Shown here piece by piece: positions 52,907-63,189 of a stretch of 64,000 nucleotides of DNA. The stretch covers positions 1,612,001 through 1,676,000 of the forward strand of contig NC_019973.1 of the NCBI RefSeq assembly GCF_000230995.2. The letters run 5' to 3'. Below the pieces are notes generated by a model. It was given only the letters and a program-made list of their open reading frames with translations, made no database searches and was not told the DNA's origin. The translations under genes and the position numbers were made by a program. This DNA is from Mesorhizobium australicum WSM2073. Lineage in GTDB: Bacteria > Pseudomonadota > Alphaproteobacteria > Rhizobiales > Rhizobiaceae. Every line of letters begins with the position of its first letter. The first letter of the stretch is position 1.

Positions 52907-55358
52907 AGGCCGAGCGTACGCTCGGCTTGAGCAATACGAGGCTGCCATCCTGGCGGTCGGCGCCTCGCGCCCGAACACGCTTGCCGTGGCCGGTCAGGTC
53001 TCCGAACGCCTCGATCGGCGCCGGCTTGCCGAGATAATAGCCCTGGCCGATCTCGCAGGCCTCGGCGTCGAGGAACTTCAACTCGCCGAGCGTCTCGACG
53101 CCCTCCGCCAGCACCGGCAGACCCAGGCCGCGCCCCAGCCCGAGCACGGCGCGCACGATCGCCGCAACCTGGCCGTTGGTGTCGACGGACTTGATGAAGG
53201 AACCGTCGATCTTGATCTTGTCGAAAGGGAAGGCGCGAAGGTTGGAGAGGGAGGAATAGCCGGTTCCGAAATCATCCATGGCCACGCGCACGCCAAGCGC
53301 CTTGACCTGTCGCAAACTCGCCAGCGCGCGCGGCATGTCCTTCACCAGCGCCGTCTCGGTGATTTCGAGTTCCAGCCTGGCTGCCGCGAGACCGGACTTG
53401 AGCAAGGTCTCGTGCACCTTTCGGCTGAAGTTCGGATTGTGCAACTGCACCGCGGAGACGTTGACGGCCACCGTCAGTGGATTTTCCCAACTGGCGGCCT
53501 CCCGGCACGCTGCGGTCAGCACCCAATCTCCGATCTGGCCTATGGCGCCGCTGTCCTCCGCCAGCGGAATGAATATGGACGGGGGAACATCGCCGCGTTC
53601 GGGATGCCGCCAACGGATCAAGGCTTCGAAGCCGACCATTTTGCCGCTGCTGATCTCTTTCTGCGGCTGGTAGACGAGATAGAATTCGTCGCGCGCTACT
53701 GCCTGGCGCAGTTCGTGCTCCATGACGCGCTTGTCGCGAGCCTCGGCGCCCATCGACGCCTCGAAATAGCGATAGGTGTCCCTGCCTTCGGTCTTGGCGC
53801 GATAGAGCGCGGTATCCGCATGGCTGATGAGGCTGGCCTGGTCTTCCGCGTCCAGCGGATAGAGCGCGATGCCGATGCTCCCCGATACCAGCCCGCCACC
53901 CGCCGAGAGCCGGTTCTCCTCGCGCATCGCGGCGAGCACCGCGTCGGCGATCCGGCTCGCCGCCTGCGGGTCGGGCAGGTTGGGGGCGATGATGGCGAAT
54001 TCGTCGCCGCCCAGGCGCGCCAGCATCTGTCCGTGGCGAAGAACGCCGGAGACACAGTTCGCCACCTTCTGAAGCATCGCGTCGCCGGCGCCATGCCCAT
54101 AAAGATCGTTCACCTCCTTGAACCGGTCGAGGTCGAGCAGCAGAAGCGCAAGATGCCCGCCCCTCGCGCCCTTGCCGGCTTTTGCGTCTCGGCTCGTGGC
54201 GGCGATTTCGGTATCAAGCCGGCTGGAAAAGCTACGGCGGTTGGCGAGCCCCGTCAGCGGATCGAAATGAGCGAGGCGAAGGATTTCCTGTTCCGCCTTC
54301 TTGCGTTCGCGAATGTCGCGGACGGCGACGACATTGTGAGGCTTGCCGCAATAGTCGATGCTTCTGGCGATCAGTTCGACGGGAATTCTCATCCCGTCGC
54401 GATTGCTTAGTTCCGCCTCCCACGGCTGTCCCTGGAAGTTGATCAGGTCGGATGCGGTGCGCTCATCGAAGAGGTCGCCAAGTTCCCTTCCGTTCAGTGT
54501 CGTGGCGACCATGCCGGTCAGCCTGGCCATGCTGTCGTTGACACTGACGATGCGATTGCCATCGCAGACGATCAGGCCTTCCACCGCGGCGTTGGCTAAG
54601 CCGTGCATGCGGTCGACCTCAAGCTTTTGGCGGCGGAAGCGAAGGTCGATCCACAGCGCGGTGGCCGAAAGCACCAGGATCACCAGAGTGGCCGCAGCGG
54701 CGGCGAAGGCCTGCGAGGTCGGTGCGACGGTGTGTTGGGATATGGCGATCGAGGAATCCGGGAAGATCGAGACGGCAGCCATGGCGATGAAGTGCAGGCC
54801 GCAGATTGCCAGCGTCAGCAAGACCGCACCGGCAAGCGTCGCAGGCAGCGACGAGCCGCGCAGGACGACGCGCAAAGCCAGCGCCGCGAGCGTCACGCCG
54901 GCCAGCAAGGAGACGGCGACGAGGAGCAGGTTCCATTCGATCCGGCCCTCGACCTCGAATGCCGCCATGCCGATGTAGTGCATGGCGGCAATACCGCCGC
55001 CCAGAACGGCGCCGCCGACCAGATGGTAATCAAGCTCGTCGCGCAAGGTGGCGACCCACATGCCGGCCCCCGTAACCGCCACCGCGCCAGCGAGCGAGAG
55101 TACTGAAAGTCCGGGATCATAGGCGTTGGGGATTCCCGGCGTGAAGGCAAGCATGGCGATGAAGTGCGTTGCCCAGATGCCGAAACCGGTCGAGGTGGAG
55201 GCGATCGTCAGCCAGGCAAGCCGATTTCGATCCGTCGAGCGGCCTATGTGATGAAGAAGATTGACGGCTGAAAAACAGGAAATTCCACAAATCAGCGCTG
55301 CCAGTGCAACCAGCCTCAGATCGTGCTGGTTCACGATGCAGTTATAGACCGTCAGCAT
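52905..55358 (-). CDS. MHYT-PAS-GGDEF-EAL cyclic-di-GMP regulator
   Basis: An 817-residue protein. Residues 1-250 contain the MHYT membrane sensor repeats (ATHFIAMLAF, AAMHYIGMAAF and GLHFIAMAAV), which may sense oxygen, CO or NO through a metal. A PAS domain follows (about 275-390), then a GGDEF domain with intact GGDEF, and an EAL domain with EALIRW, DDFGTGYSS and EGVET. All catalytic signatures look intact, so both synthesis and hydrolysis of cyclic di-GMP are possible. It may control motility, exopolysaccharide or attachment. Confidence 0.92.
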   Translation of the reverse strand: MLTVYNCIVNQHDLRLVALAALICGISCFSAVNLLHHIGRSTDRNRLAWLTIASTSTGFGIWATHFIAMLAFTPGIPNAYDPGLSVLSLAGAVAVTGAGMWVATLRDELDYHLVGGAVLGGGIAAMHYIGMAAFEVEGRIEWNLLLVAVSLLAGVTLAALALRVVLRGSSLPATLAGAVLLTLAICGLHFIAMAAVSIFPDSSIAISQHTVAPTSQAFAAAAATLVILVLSATALWIDLRFRRQKLEVDRMHGLANAAVEGLIVCDGNRIVSVNDSMARLTGMVATTLNGRELGDLFDERTASDLINFQGQPWEAELSNRDGMRIPVELIARSIDYCGKPHNVVAVRDIRERKKAEQEILRLAHFDPLTGLANRRSFSSRLDTEIAATSRDAKAGKGARGGHLALLLLDLDRFKEVNDLYGHGAGDAMLQKVANCVSGVLRHGQMLARLGGDEFAIIAPNLPDPQAASRIADAVLAAMREENRLSAGGGLVSGSIGIALYPLDAEDQASLISHADTALYRAKTEGRDTYRYFEASMGAEARDKRVMEHELRQAVARDEFYLVYQPQKEISSGKMVGFEALIRWRHPERGDVPPSIFIPLAEDSGAIGQIGDWVLTAACREAASWENPLTVAVNVSAVQLHNPNFSRKVHETLLKSGLAAARLELEITETALVKDMPRALASLRQVKALGVRVAMDDFGTGYSSLSNLRAFPFDKIKIDGSFIKSVDTNGQVAAIVRAVLGLGRGLGLPVLAEGVETLGELKFLDAEACEIGQGYYLGKPAPIEAFGDLTGHGKRVRARGADRQDGSLVLLKPSVRSA

Positions 55359-55520
55359 CTTATTCCCCCTGGCCCGCAGGAAATAAAGAAAGAAATATGA
55401 CTGATTAATGCTTGGCTGTTGAAGGATCGATAAAGCCGCCTGCAACCATAGCGTGCTTTTGCGGCGCAAGCTGACCGCAAGAGCACAGGCCAGGTCAGCC
55501 GCATCGATTGAAGACGACGG

Positions 55521-56555
55521 TTATTTCAGGCGGACGGTCACTGTCAGGGCGTCATGATCCGAGCTTGGGCTGCCATCCGGCAACACCGCCGGAAGAACCG
55601 CCGGCGCGCTGGCCGCGAGGCCGCGCGTGAAGAACCAGTCGATTCGGCCAACCGGGGTGCCGGCGGGCCGACGCTGGGTGGGCAGGTCCAAATTGTTGGC
55701 GGCCTGCCAATCATAGCCGCGCTCGGCAAGGGCCGCGAACAGCGGCTCGTGACGCTCGGCATGGATCAGCCGGTCCGGTTCGGCCATGACCCGAGCCATC
55801 CACGCCCGTGGGTCGTCATGGCGCTCCTCGTGGCTTGCCGTCAGCGTGTTGAAATCGCCGCCGAGCAGTACTGGCGCTTGCGGATCATAGTTGTCGATTG
55901 CATCGAGGAGTTTGCGTGTCTGAGCTGCCCTGCCAGCCGGATCGGTTCGGTTTTCAAGGTGCACCGAGACGACCGTCATCCTGCGGTCGCCGATGCGCAC
56001 CTGGCCGCCGATCGCCATGCGTCCGCCGATGCGCGGTTGGCCGCGCTCCGGCCGAAACCAGCCGCCGGCGGCGTCCAGGCGCACCAGGAAGGGTCGCAGC
56101 AGCGGCATGCCACTGGTCACGGCATTGCCGTGAAAGCCTTCCGCGTTGGCGGCTTCACCGGTTGCCATGCGCTCGGCCTCGTTGCCGCCAGCGAGTTCGA
56201 CGAACTCGACACCATAGGCGAAGGCATGGCCGAGCCGGTCGGCAAGCACGCTGAGCGGATGGCCGTTGCCGGAGCGTGCCATGCCCTTGTCCACCTCGGA
56301 CAACAGCACGATTTCGGGGGCCAGCCCGGCAAGCGTTCGTGCAATGGCATCGACATGACGGAGCCGCTCGACGTTCCAGGCCACCACCTTCAAGGCCTCG
56401 CCGACGTTCGCGCGCGACGCCTTGCCGCCGATTTCGATCTGGCCAAGAGCCGGAATGGCGGCTGCATGCCGCAAATGCGTGGCGCTGTCGCGGGGGCCTT
56501 CGCGCATCGCCTGCCTGTCGGTGATGGGCACGTGCGCCAGCTGCTTCACCAGCAT
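55521..56555 (-). CDS. Endonuclease/exonuclease/phosphatase (EEP) family protein
   Basis: A 344-residue EEP-fold protein. Catalytic motifs are visible: VVAWNVERLRH (N-terminal asparagine), IVLLSEVDKG (acid), GDFNTL and the C-terminal SSDHDAL histidine. A phosphodiesterase or phosphatase of unknown substrate. The first 50 residues are not conserved in families I know, so the true start may be internal. It lies divergent from ugpB. Confidence 0.83.
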   Translation of the reverse strand: MLVKQLAHVPITDRQAMREGPRDSATHLRHAAAIPALGQIEIGGKASRANVGEALKVVAWNVERLRHVDAIARTLAGLAPEIVLLSEVDKGMARSGNGHPLSVLADRLGHAFAYGVEFVELAGGNEAERMATGEAANAEGFHGNAVTSGMPLLRPFLVRLDAAGGWFRPERGQPRIGGRMAIGGQVRIGDRRMTVVSVHLENRTDPAGRAAQTRKLLDAIDNYDPQAPVLLGGDFNTLTASHEERHDDPRAWMARVMAEPDRLIHAERHEPLFAALAERGYDWQAANNLDLPTQRRPAGTPVGRIDWFFTRGLAASAPAVLPAVLPDGSPSSDHDALTVTVRLK

Positions 56556-56791
56556 TTCATCATCCCTTTTAGCCGGATAACAATGACGGCCTTTACGTCC
56601 TTGGAAGTCGCCCTAGCTACCTAAGGCGCCGGTGTGACGTTTTCATGCCGCTGTAGCCGCCGGAGGGGAGAAAAGACCAGCTGTGCACAGGCCCGGGAGG
56701 CCACAACAGAACTGTCACATACCTTCTCTAAGAGAGCGGGCAAGGACTTGCGCAAGACCCTTGTCAACAGTCATTCAAGAGGGAAGAAATC

Positions 56792-58144
56792 ATGACGATC
56801 ATCAAGCGGGGCTTTGCTGCCCTTGCCGCTGGCGTGCTCAGCTCCGCGCTGGCGATGCCTGCCTTCGCGGAACCGACAAAATTCGATTTCTGGTTTGGTC
56901 TTTCGGGCGATCTCGCCCGGGTCGTGGACACGCTGTGCAAGAATTTCAACGCCTCGCAGAAGGACTATGAAGTCGTCTGCACCAGCCAGGGCAATTACGA
57001 CGCCACCTTGCAGAACACCATTGCCGCCTTCCGCGCCGGCAAGCAGCCCACCGTCGTTCAGGTCTATGACGTCGGCACCGCCACCATGATGCTGTCGGGT
57101 GCCTACAAGCCGGCCGACAAGCTCATGGAAGAAAACGGCTACAAGATCGACTACGCCGATTATTTCCCCGGCATCGCCCGCTATTACGCCACCTCGAAAG
57201 GCGAGATGCTGTCCTTCCCGTTCAACTCGTCTACGGCGTTGATGTACTGGAACAAGGACGCCTTCGCCAAGATCGGCAAGACCGAAGCGCCGAAGACCTG
57301 GGAAGACGTCGGCGCCGACCTCAAGGCAATGAAGGACGCCGGCTATGAATGCCCGATGGCCATCAACATCTCCGCCAATGAAAGCTGGCAGCTGATGGAG
57401 CAGTTCTCCGCCATTCACAACCAGCCGATCGCTACCAAGAACAATGGCTATGACGGCCTCGACGCCCGCCTCGAAGTCAACAAGACCAAGTTCGTGCAGT
57501 ACGTCACCGACCTCAAGAAGTGGTATGATGCCGGCCTGATCAAGATCAAGTCGAAGGATCTCGGCCAGGATATGGTCCAGGCCTTTGCCACCGGCACCTG
57601 CCAGGTCATCCTGACCTCGGTCGGCGATCACGGCACGGTTGGCCGTACGCAGAAGGAAGGCATGAACTGGGACGTCGCCGAACTGCCCGTCTATGCCGGC
57701 ACGGAGCGCAAGAACTCGCTCGTCGGCGGCGCATCGCTGTGGGTTCTCTCGGGCAAGTCGGATGCTGAATACAAGGGCGCGGCCGCGTTCCTCAACTTCA
57801 TCCACGATCCGAAGACCGCCCTGTTCTGGTCGACCAACACCGGTTACATCCCGGTGACCAAGTCGGGCTTCGACTACATGAAGGGCCAGGGCTTTTACGA
57901 CAAGGCGCCTTACAAGGGCCGCGAAGTCGCGATCGCCAGCCTGACCGCCTCCGAGCCGACCGAAATCACCCGCGGCATCCGCCTGGGCAATTTCACCCAG
58001 ATCCGCGCCGAGTTCGGCACCCAGATGCAGGCGATCTTCGCCAACAAGGTCACCGTGCAGGAAGGTCTCGACACGCTGGTCAAGAACGGCGACGCCATCC
58101 TCGACCGCTTCCAGCAGACATATCCAGGCAAGACCCTGCCCTGA
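56792..58144 (+). CDS. ugpB: sn-Glycerol-3-phosphate ABC substrate-binding protein UgpB
   Basis: A 450-residue periplasmic binding protein with a clear signal peptide (residues 1-26, cleavage near AFA-E). Mature features include FWFGLSGDLARVVDTLCKNF, AGKQPTVVQVYDVGTATMML and the tryptophan pocket region (WQLMEQFSA) typical of UgpB. It captures glycerol-3-phosphate and glycerophosphodiesters. First gene of ugpBAEC; a large hairpin lies between it and ugpA. GGGAAGAAATC precedes the ATG. Confidence 0.93.
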   Translation: MTIIKRGFAALAAGVLSSALAMPAFAEPTKFDFWFGLSGDLARVVDTLCKNFNASQKDYEVVCTSQGNYDATLQNTIAAFRAGKQPTVVQVYDVGTATMMLSGAYKPADKLMEENGYKIDYADYFPGIARYYATSKGEMLSFPFNSSTALMYWNKDAFAKIGKTEAPKTWEDVGADLKAMKDAGYECPMAINISANESWQLMEQFSAIHNQPIATKNNGYDGLDARLEVNKTKFVQYVTDLKKWYDAGLIKIKSKDLGQDMVQAFATGTCQVILTSVGDHGTVGRTQKEGMNWDVAELPVYAGTERKNSLVGGASLWVLSGKSDAEYKGAAAFLNFIHDPKTALFWSTNTGYIPVTKSGFDYMKGQGFYDKAPYKGREVAIASLTASEPTEITRGIRLGNFTQIRAEFGTQMQAIFANKVTVQEGLDTLVKNGDAILDRFQQTYPGKTLP

Positions 58145-58160
58145 TCCAGGGATTTCCCAG

Positions 58161-58240
58161 ACCGCCCGCCGACCCATTTGAGCATGATCCCGAAGACCGG
58201 TTTCCAGTTTTCGGGATCATGCCTGGGTCGACGGGCGGGC
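58161..58240. repeat. Nested palindrome between ugpB and ugpA (family A core)
   Basis: Core arms GCATGATCCCGAA (58182-58194) and TTCGGGATCATGC (58210-58222) are a perfect 13-bp inverted repeat. Outer arms near 58163-58177 (CCGCCCGCCGACCCA) and 58223-58238 (TGGGTCGACGGGCGG) extend it with one mismatch, giving one long stem. The unit is related to family A. It could protect the ugpB message or reduce read-through to ugpA. Confidence 0.8.
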
Positions 58241-58299
58241 ATTTCGTTATTAATCTCTCGCTTGCTTTAAGCTGACCACCCTGCGGCAACGGCGGACCG

Positions 58300-59184
58300 A
58301 TGGAAAAACGCGTCACTTTCGGCAGTTGGACAATCGGCATTCTTTTCGCGGTGCCGCAGCTCCTGCTGATCTTCACCTTCTTCTACTGGCCTGCCGGCCA
58401 GGCCGTATACTGGTCGCTGACGCTGCAGCAGCCCTGGGGCGGCGGCAACATCTGGGTCGGTCTCGACAATTTCCGCTCGATCCTGGCCAACGCCGATTAC
58501 TGGAACTCGATCACCGCCAGCCTTGTCTTTGCCGGCATCAGCACCGGGCTTGCGATGTTCGTCGCGCTCGTGCTCGCCGCGCTCACCGACCGCCAGCTAG
58601 CCGGCTCATGGCTGTATCGCGTGGTGCTGATCTGGCCCTATGGCATCGCCGCGCCCGCCCTGGCGCTGGCATTCCGCTTCATCCTGGCGCCGGAAGCCGG
58701 CTTCATGGCCGTCGTCAACCAGGTCTGGCCCGGCTTCTGGGATCCCGGCCTGGACGGCGCCGACGCCATGGCTTCGATCATCATCGCCTTTTCCTGGAAG
58801 TATGTCGGCTACAACTTCATCTTCTTCCTCGCCGCGTTCCAGGCGATCCCGCGTTCCCTGATCGAAGCCGCCGCGATGGACGGCTCTGGTGTCATGAGGC
58901 GCTTCTGGGACATCCAGTTTCCGCTGATCACCCCGACCATCTTCTTCCTGCTTGTCATCAACATCACGGAAAGCTTCCAGGATTCCTTCGGCATCGTCGA
59001 CATCATGACGTCCGGTGGGCCGGCGAATGCCACCAATCTGATGGTCTACAAGATCTACTCCGACGGCTTCAAAGGCCTCGATTACTCCGGTGCCGCCGCG
59101 CAGAGCATCATCCTGATGCTGCTCATCATCGTGCTGACCATTTTCCAGTTCCGCTTCATCGAGCGGCGCGTCCATTACAGGTGA
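58300..59184 (+). CDS. ugpA: Glycerol-3-phosphate ABC transporter permease UgpA
   Basis: A 294-residue permease with six membrane segments and an EAA loop (EAAAMDGSGVMRRFWDIQFP) for docking the ATPase. It forms the channel with UgpE and is energised by UgpC. The start follows ugpB by 155 bp, with a large hairpin between. Confidence 0.92.
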   Translation: MEKRVTFGSWTIGILFAVPQLLLIFTFFYWPAGQAVYWSLTLQQPWGGGNIWVGLDNFRSILANADYWNSITASLVFAGISTGLAMFVALVLAALTDRQLAGSWLYRVVLIWPYGIAAPALALAFRFILAPEAGFMAVVNQVWPGFWDPGLDGADAMASIIIAFSWKYVGYNFIFFLAAFQAIPRSLIEAAAMDGSGVMRRFWDIQFPLITPTIFFLLVINITESFQDSFGIVDIMTSGGPANATNLMVYKIYSDGFKGLDYSGAAAQSIILMLLIIVLTIFQFRFIERRVHYR

Positions 59185-59191
59185 GACTGAT

Positions 59192-60106
59192 ATGGTCGAG
59201 CGCACCCCGTTCCTCAATTTTTTCACGCACCTGATCTTGTTCGTCGGCTTCGTTTTCTGTGTGGCGCCGTTCGCCATCGTGGCGATCGCGGCCTCGCATA
59301 ATCTCAGGGATGTCAACGACGTGCCGATGTCGCTGCTGCCGGGTAGCGATTTCTGGATCAACATCAAGACCGCCTGGGTGACGGCCGACCTTGGTCCCAA
59401 GCTGCTGAACAGCTTCATCGTTGCGACCGGCGTTGCCGCAGGCAAAGTGATCGTCTCGGCGCTGACCGCCTTCGCGATCGTCTATTTCCGATTTCCCGGA
59501 CGCACGCTGATCTTCTGGCTGATCTTCATCACTCTGATGCTGCCGCTTGAAGTGCGCATCGTGCCGACCTACGCGGTGGTCGCCAACGTGCTCGAGCCGT
59601 ATCAGGCTATCCTGGACGTGACCGGCCTGAGCTGGCTGATCGAAACGGTTTCGGGCGTGCAGGTCCACCTCAGCGTTGGGCTGCTCAACTCCTATCCCGG
59701 CCTAATTCTGCCGCTGGTCGCCACGGCGACCGGGACGTTCCTTTATCGCCAATTCTTCCTGACCGTGCCGGACGAATTGACGGAGGCCGCACGCATGGAT
59801 GGCGCCGGGCCACTGCGCTTCTTCATCGATATCCTGTTGCCGCTGTCGCGCAACAACATGGCGGCGCTCGGGACCATCATGTTCCTGTGGGCATGGAACC
59901 AGTATCTATGGCCGCTGCTCATCACCACCGACCAGTCGCATGCGATGGCGGTGACCGAGCTCAAGCAGCTCATCCCCAACGTCGGCGGCACTCCGGAGTG
60001 GCATATCGCCATGGCCGGCACTCTCATCATTATGCTGCCGCCGATGATCGTCGTGGTGCTGATGCAGCGCTGGTTCGTGCGCGGCCTGATCGCCACCGAG
60101 AAGTAA
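59192..60106 (+). CDS. ugpE: Glycerol-3-phosphate ABC transporter permease UgpE
   Basis: A 304-residue permease with six membrane segments and an EAA motif ([21 protein letters not shown]). It pairs with UgpA. It begins seven bases after ugpA, and ugpC follows by 14 bases with AAGGAG in the gap. Confidence 0.92.
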   Translation: MVERTPFLNFFTHLILFVGFVFCVAPFAIVAIAASHNLRDVNDVPMSLLPGSDFWINIKTAWVTADLGPKLLNSFIVATGVAAGKVIVSALTAFAIVYFRFPGRTLIFWLIFITLMLPLEVRIVPTYAVVANVLEPYQAILDVTGLSWLIETVSGVQVHLSVGLLNSYPGLILPLVATATGTFLYRQFFLTVPDELTEAARMDGAGPLRFFIDILLPLSRNNMAALGTIMFLWAWNQYLWPLLITTDQSHAMAVTELKQLIPNVGGTPEWHIAMAGTLIIMLPPMIVVVLMQRWFVRGLIATEK

Positions 60107-60120
60107 CAAGGAGACAAAAA

Positions 60121-61221
60121 ATGGCCTCCATCGCAATACGCGGCGTCAAGAAGAACTATGCCAAGACGCAGGTCGTGCACGGCGTGGATCTCGACTTTGC
60201 CTCGGGCGAATTCGTCGTCATTCTCGGGCCGTCCGGCTGCGGCAAGTCCACGCTGCTCAGGATGATCGCGGGGCTGGAAGAAATTTCCGACGGCACGATC
60301 GCCATAGACGGCACGGTGGTCAACAAACTCGAGCCACGCGAGCGCGGCTGCGCCATGGTGTTCCAGAATTACGCGCTTTATCCGCATATGAGCGTGGCCC
60401 AGAACATCGGCTATTCGCTGAAAGTCGCCGGTGTTCCCTCGGCCGAGCGCAACCAGCGCATCCAGGCGGTGGCCCGCACACTGGAACTCGAGCAACTGCT
60501 CGACCGCAAGCCGATGGCGCTTTCGGGTGGCCAGAGGCAACGCGTCGCCATGGGCCGCGCCATGATCCGCGAGCCGAAGGTGTTCCTGTTCGACGAGCCT
60601 CTGTCCAATCTCGACGCCAAGCTGCGCGTGCAGATGCGTTCGGAGATCCGCAAGCTGCATCGCCGGCTGAATGCCACCTCCGTCTTCGTCACCCACGACC
60701 AGGTAGAGGCCATGACATTGGCCGACCGACTGGTGGTGATGAATGGGGGACGGGTCGAACAGGTCGGCACGCCAGGTGAAATCTACACCCGCCCGGCCAG
60801 CCGCTTCGTCGCCACCTTCGTCGGCGCGCCGGCCATGAACATCCTCGAAGGCACCGCCGAACTCGACGGATTGTCGCTGCTCGGCGGCAGCCGGCGCCTG
60901 GCGATGGCTCGCGCCGGCCTGCCGGTCGGCACGAAAGTGGCGATGGGCATCCGGCCGGAGGCGGTGCGGCTGGTGGCGCCGGGAACGCCGGGCGCGCTCG
61001 ATGCGACTGTCGACCTAGTCGAGGAATTGGGCGCGGGGCGGGTGATCTATGTCGACCTCGACGGCGCGCCGTTTTCGGTGATGACCTCGGAGCCCGTTCA
61101 CCCCGAGCCCGGCAGCACCGTCGGCCTGAAGATCTCGCCTGACGACATGCACTTCTTCTCGTCGGAGACAGGCACCCGTCTCGATGTCTTCAAGGCTTCG
61201 GTGCCAGAGCCAGCGCTTTGA
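60121..61221 (+). CDS. ugpC: Glycerol-3-phosphate ABC transporter ATPase UgpC
   Basis: A 366-residue MalK-type ABC ATPase. Walker [10 protein letters not shown], signature [15 protein letters not shown], Walker [13 protein letters not shown] and a C-terminal TOBE-like domain with [10 protein letters not shown] are intact. It drives UgpAE; MalK-family ATPases may be shared by several systems. Confidence 0.93.
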   Translation: MASIAIRGVKKNYAKTQVVHGVDLDFASGEFVVILGPSGCGKSTLLRMIAGLEEISDGTIAIDGTVVNKLEPRERGCAMVFQNYALYPHMSVAQNIGYSLKVAGVPSAERNQRIQAVARTLELEQLLDRKPMALSGGQRQRVAMGRAMIREPKVFLFDEPLSNLDAKLRVQMRSEIRKLHRRLNATSVFVTHDQVEAMTLADRLVVMNGGRVEQVGTPGEIYTRPASRFVATFVGAPAMNILEGTAELDGLSLLGGSRRLAMARAGLPVGTKVAMGIRPEAVRLVAPGTPGALDATVDLVEELGAGRVIYVDLDGAPFSVMTSEPVHPEPGSTVGLKISPDDMHFFSSETGTRLDVFKASVPEPAL

Positions 61222-61253
61222 TTTCCAGCACGCGCGCCGCCAAAGAGACGTAC

Positions 61254-62063
61254 ATGAAAATCATCCAGGTCACCGACGTGCATCTCGGTCGGCAAGGTGA
61301 GCGCCGCTATGGGGCCGACCTGCACCAGCGGCTGGACCAGTGCATCGCGCACATCAATGCGCATCACGCCGACGCCGCGCTTTGCGTCTTCACCGGCGAC
61401 CTGACGGAGACCGGTGCGCCGCGGAGCTATGCCGATCTGCGCGCTGCCCTGACCACGCTGTCGGTGCCGTACAGGCTGCTGCCGGGCAACCATGACCGGC
61501 GGGCAAATCTCATCGCCGCGTTTCCCGACGTTCCGGTCGACGAAAACGGCTTCGTGCAGTCGGTCCACGATACCGGCAACGAAGTGCTGTTGTTTCTCGA
61601 CTGCCTGGCGGAAGGGCGCATCGAGGGCGAACTGTGCGAGAGGCGGCTTGCCTGGCTCGAAGCCCGGCTGGAACGGTCGGGCGGCCGGCCCGCTTACGTG
61701 TTCCTGCATCATCCGCCGGTCGCGCTCGGCCTGCCTCAACTCGATCCGCTGGCGCTTCAACAGCCCGAGCGGTTGCTCGACTTGTTGCGGGGCCATGGCA
61801 ACGTCCGCCATATCTTCTTCGGCCATGTCCATCGCGACATTGCCGGCACCGTTGCCGGCATTCCGTTCTCGGCGCAGCGCGGCTTGCATGCCCGCTTCGA
61901 GCTCGCCCTCGAGCGATCGAGCGAGATCGTCGAACAAGCGCCGCCGTCCTACGCCGTCATCCTCATCGACAGCGCCAACGCGTGCGTGGTGGTGCACGGT
62001 TGCGATTTTATCGAGCAATGGCCGATCTATTCAGCCGAAACCGGCGAACGCATCACGGCGTGA
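61254..62063 (+). CDS. Calcineurin-like phosphodiesterase, GpdQ-type, linked to ugp
   Basis: A 269-residue metallophosphoesterase. The five blocks of the family are visible: DVH near residue 9, FTGDLTE, GNHD, FLHHPPV and FGHVHRD. This layout resembles class III nucleotide phosphodiesterases and GpdQ-type glycerophosphodiesterases. Position as the last gene of ugpBAEC, 32 bp after ugpC, suggests release of glycerol-3-phosphate from glycerophosphodiesters, but this is inferred. The TTG at 61218 would overlap ugpC; ATG at 61254 with AGAG upstream is preferred. Confidence 0.85.
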   Translation: MKIIQVTDVHLGRQGERRYGADLHQRLDQCIAHINAHHADAALCVFTGDLTETGAPRSYADLRAALTTLSVPYRLLPGNHDRRANLIAAFPDVPVDENGFVQSVHDTGNEVLLFLDCLAEGRIEGELCERRLAWLEARLERSGGRPAYVFLHHPPVALGLPQLDPLALQQPERLLDLLRGHGNVRHIFFGHVHRDIAGTVAGIPFSAQRGLHARFELALERSSEIVEQAPPSYAVILIDSANACVVVHGCDFIEQWPIYSAETGERITA

Positions 62064-62106
62064 GCTTGCCACTTCGCTTTGGTTCAAGGGCTTAAAATCG
62101 TCGGGC

Positions 62107-63189
62107 TCAGGCAAAGACGTGCGCCTTGCCCGATACGGTCAGCCGCACGATCTCGCCGACCGCCGGCGCGTCCATGCCGGATTTGCGCAGGATCAGCGGC
62201 GTGCCGCCGATGGCCGCGGCGTCGGGCGGATCGGAATTGTTCAGGAGCCGCACCGCGATCGTGCATGTCGAGCCGGCGAATTCCGATTCCGTCACCTCGC
62301 CGAACGGCATGTCCGATGTGCCCGACATGCCCTCGCGCGAGGTGCGTTTCAGGCCGATCTGTTCCGGCCGCAGCATGATACGGGCGACATCGCGGCTGTC
62401 CGGCGCGTCGACGGCGATGCGGCCCAGCGGCGAACTGGCGAAGCCGCCCGAAATGCTCGCCGGCAGGATGATGGCATCGCCGAGGAACTCGGCGATCATC
62501 CTGTCCTTCGGCTTGAGATAGAGCTCGCGCGGCGTGCCGACCTGGGAAAATTTTCCATCGCGCATTACCGCCACCTGGCTGGCGAAGGAGAGTGCCTCGG
62601 CCTGGTCGTGCGTCACCAGGATGGTGGTGATGCCAGCCGCCTCCAGAAGTTCGGCCACCGCCTTGCGCATCGAGGCGCGCAGGCCGGTGTCGAGTGCCGA
62701 GAACGGCTCGTCGAGCAGCATCAGCCGCGGCTTCATCGCCATGGCCCGGGCCAGCGCCACGCGCTGCTGCTGGCCGCCGGAGAGCTCGTGCGGGCGGCGT
62801 TTGAGGATCGCCTTGTCGAGTCCCACGATGTAGGCAAGTTCGACGATGCGCTCGGCGCGCCTGTCGTCGTCCCGTGCCATGCCGAAGCCGATATTGTCCG
62901 AGATGGTCAGATGCGGGAACAGGGCGCCGTCCTGCGCCACCACGCCGATGCCGCGGCGATGCGCCGGGACAGCGGCGCCGCCATTGGCCAGCACCTGCCC
63001 GTCGAGTACGATGCGGCCTTGGTCAGGCGCCTCGAAGCCGGCGATCAGCCGCAGCAAGGTCGTCTTGCCGCAGCCGGAAGGTCCCACGATCGCCGTGCGG
63101 CTGCCGCTGGCGACGTTCAGGTTGACGCCGGCCAGTGCGGCTACCGGGCCGTAGTGCTTGTGCAGATTGCCGAGTTCGAGAAAGCTCAT
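62107..63189 (-). CDS. ABC transporter ATPase, FbpC-like (iron type)
   Basis: A 360-residue ABC ATPase. Walker [12 protein letters not shown], signature [15 protein letters not shown], Walker [13 protein letters not shown] and a C-terminal TOBE-like domain. The best family match in my judgment is the ferric iron importer FbpC/AfuC, since the linked permease has the fused double-permease layout. Its ATG overlaps the permease stop by four bases. Substrate uncertain. Confidence 0.88.
   Translation of the reverse strand: MSFLELGNLHKHYGPVAALAGVNLNVASGSRTAIVGPSGCGKTTLLRLIAGFEAPDQGRIVLDGQVLANGGAAVPAHRRGIGVVAQDGALFPHLTISDNIGFGMARDDDRRAERIVELAYIVGLDKAILKRRPHELSGGQQQRVALARAMAMKPRLMLLDEPFSALDTGLRASMRKAVAELLEAAGITTILVTHDQAEALSFASQVAVMRDGKFSQVGTPRELYLKPKDRMIAEFLGDAIILPASISGGFASSPLGRIAVDAPDSRDVARIMLRPEQIGLKRTSREGMSGTSDMPFGEVTESEFAGSTCTIAVRLLNNSDPPDAAAIGGTPLILRKSGMDAPAVGEIVRLTVSGKAHVFA

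Noticed and set aside
55454..55485. Imperfect hairpin between the GGDEF-EAL gene and the EEP gene
   Set aside because: One mismatch, no T-run and no clear function.
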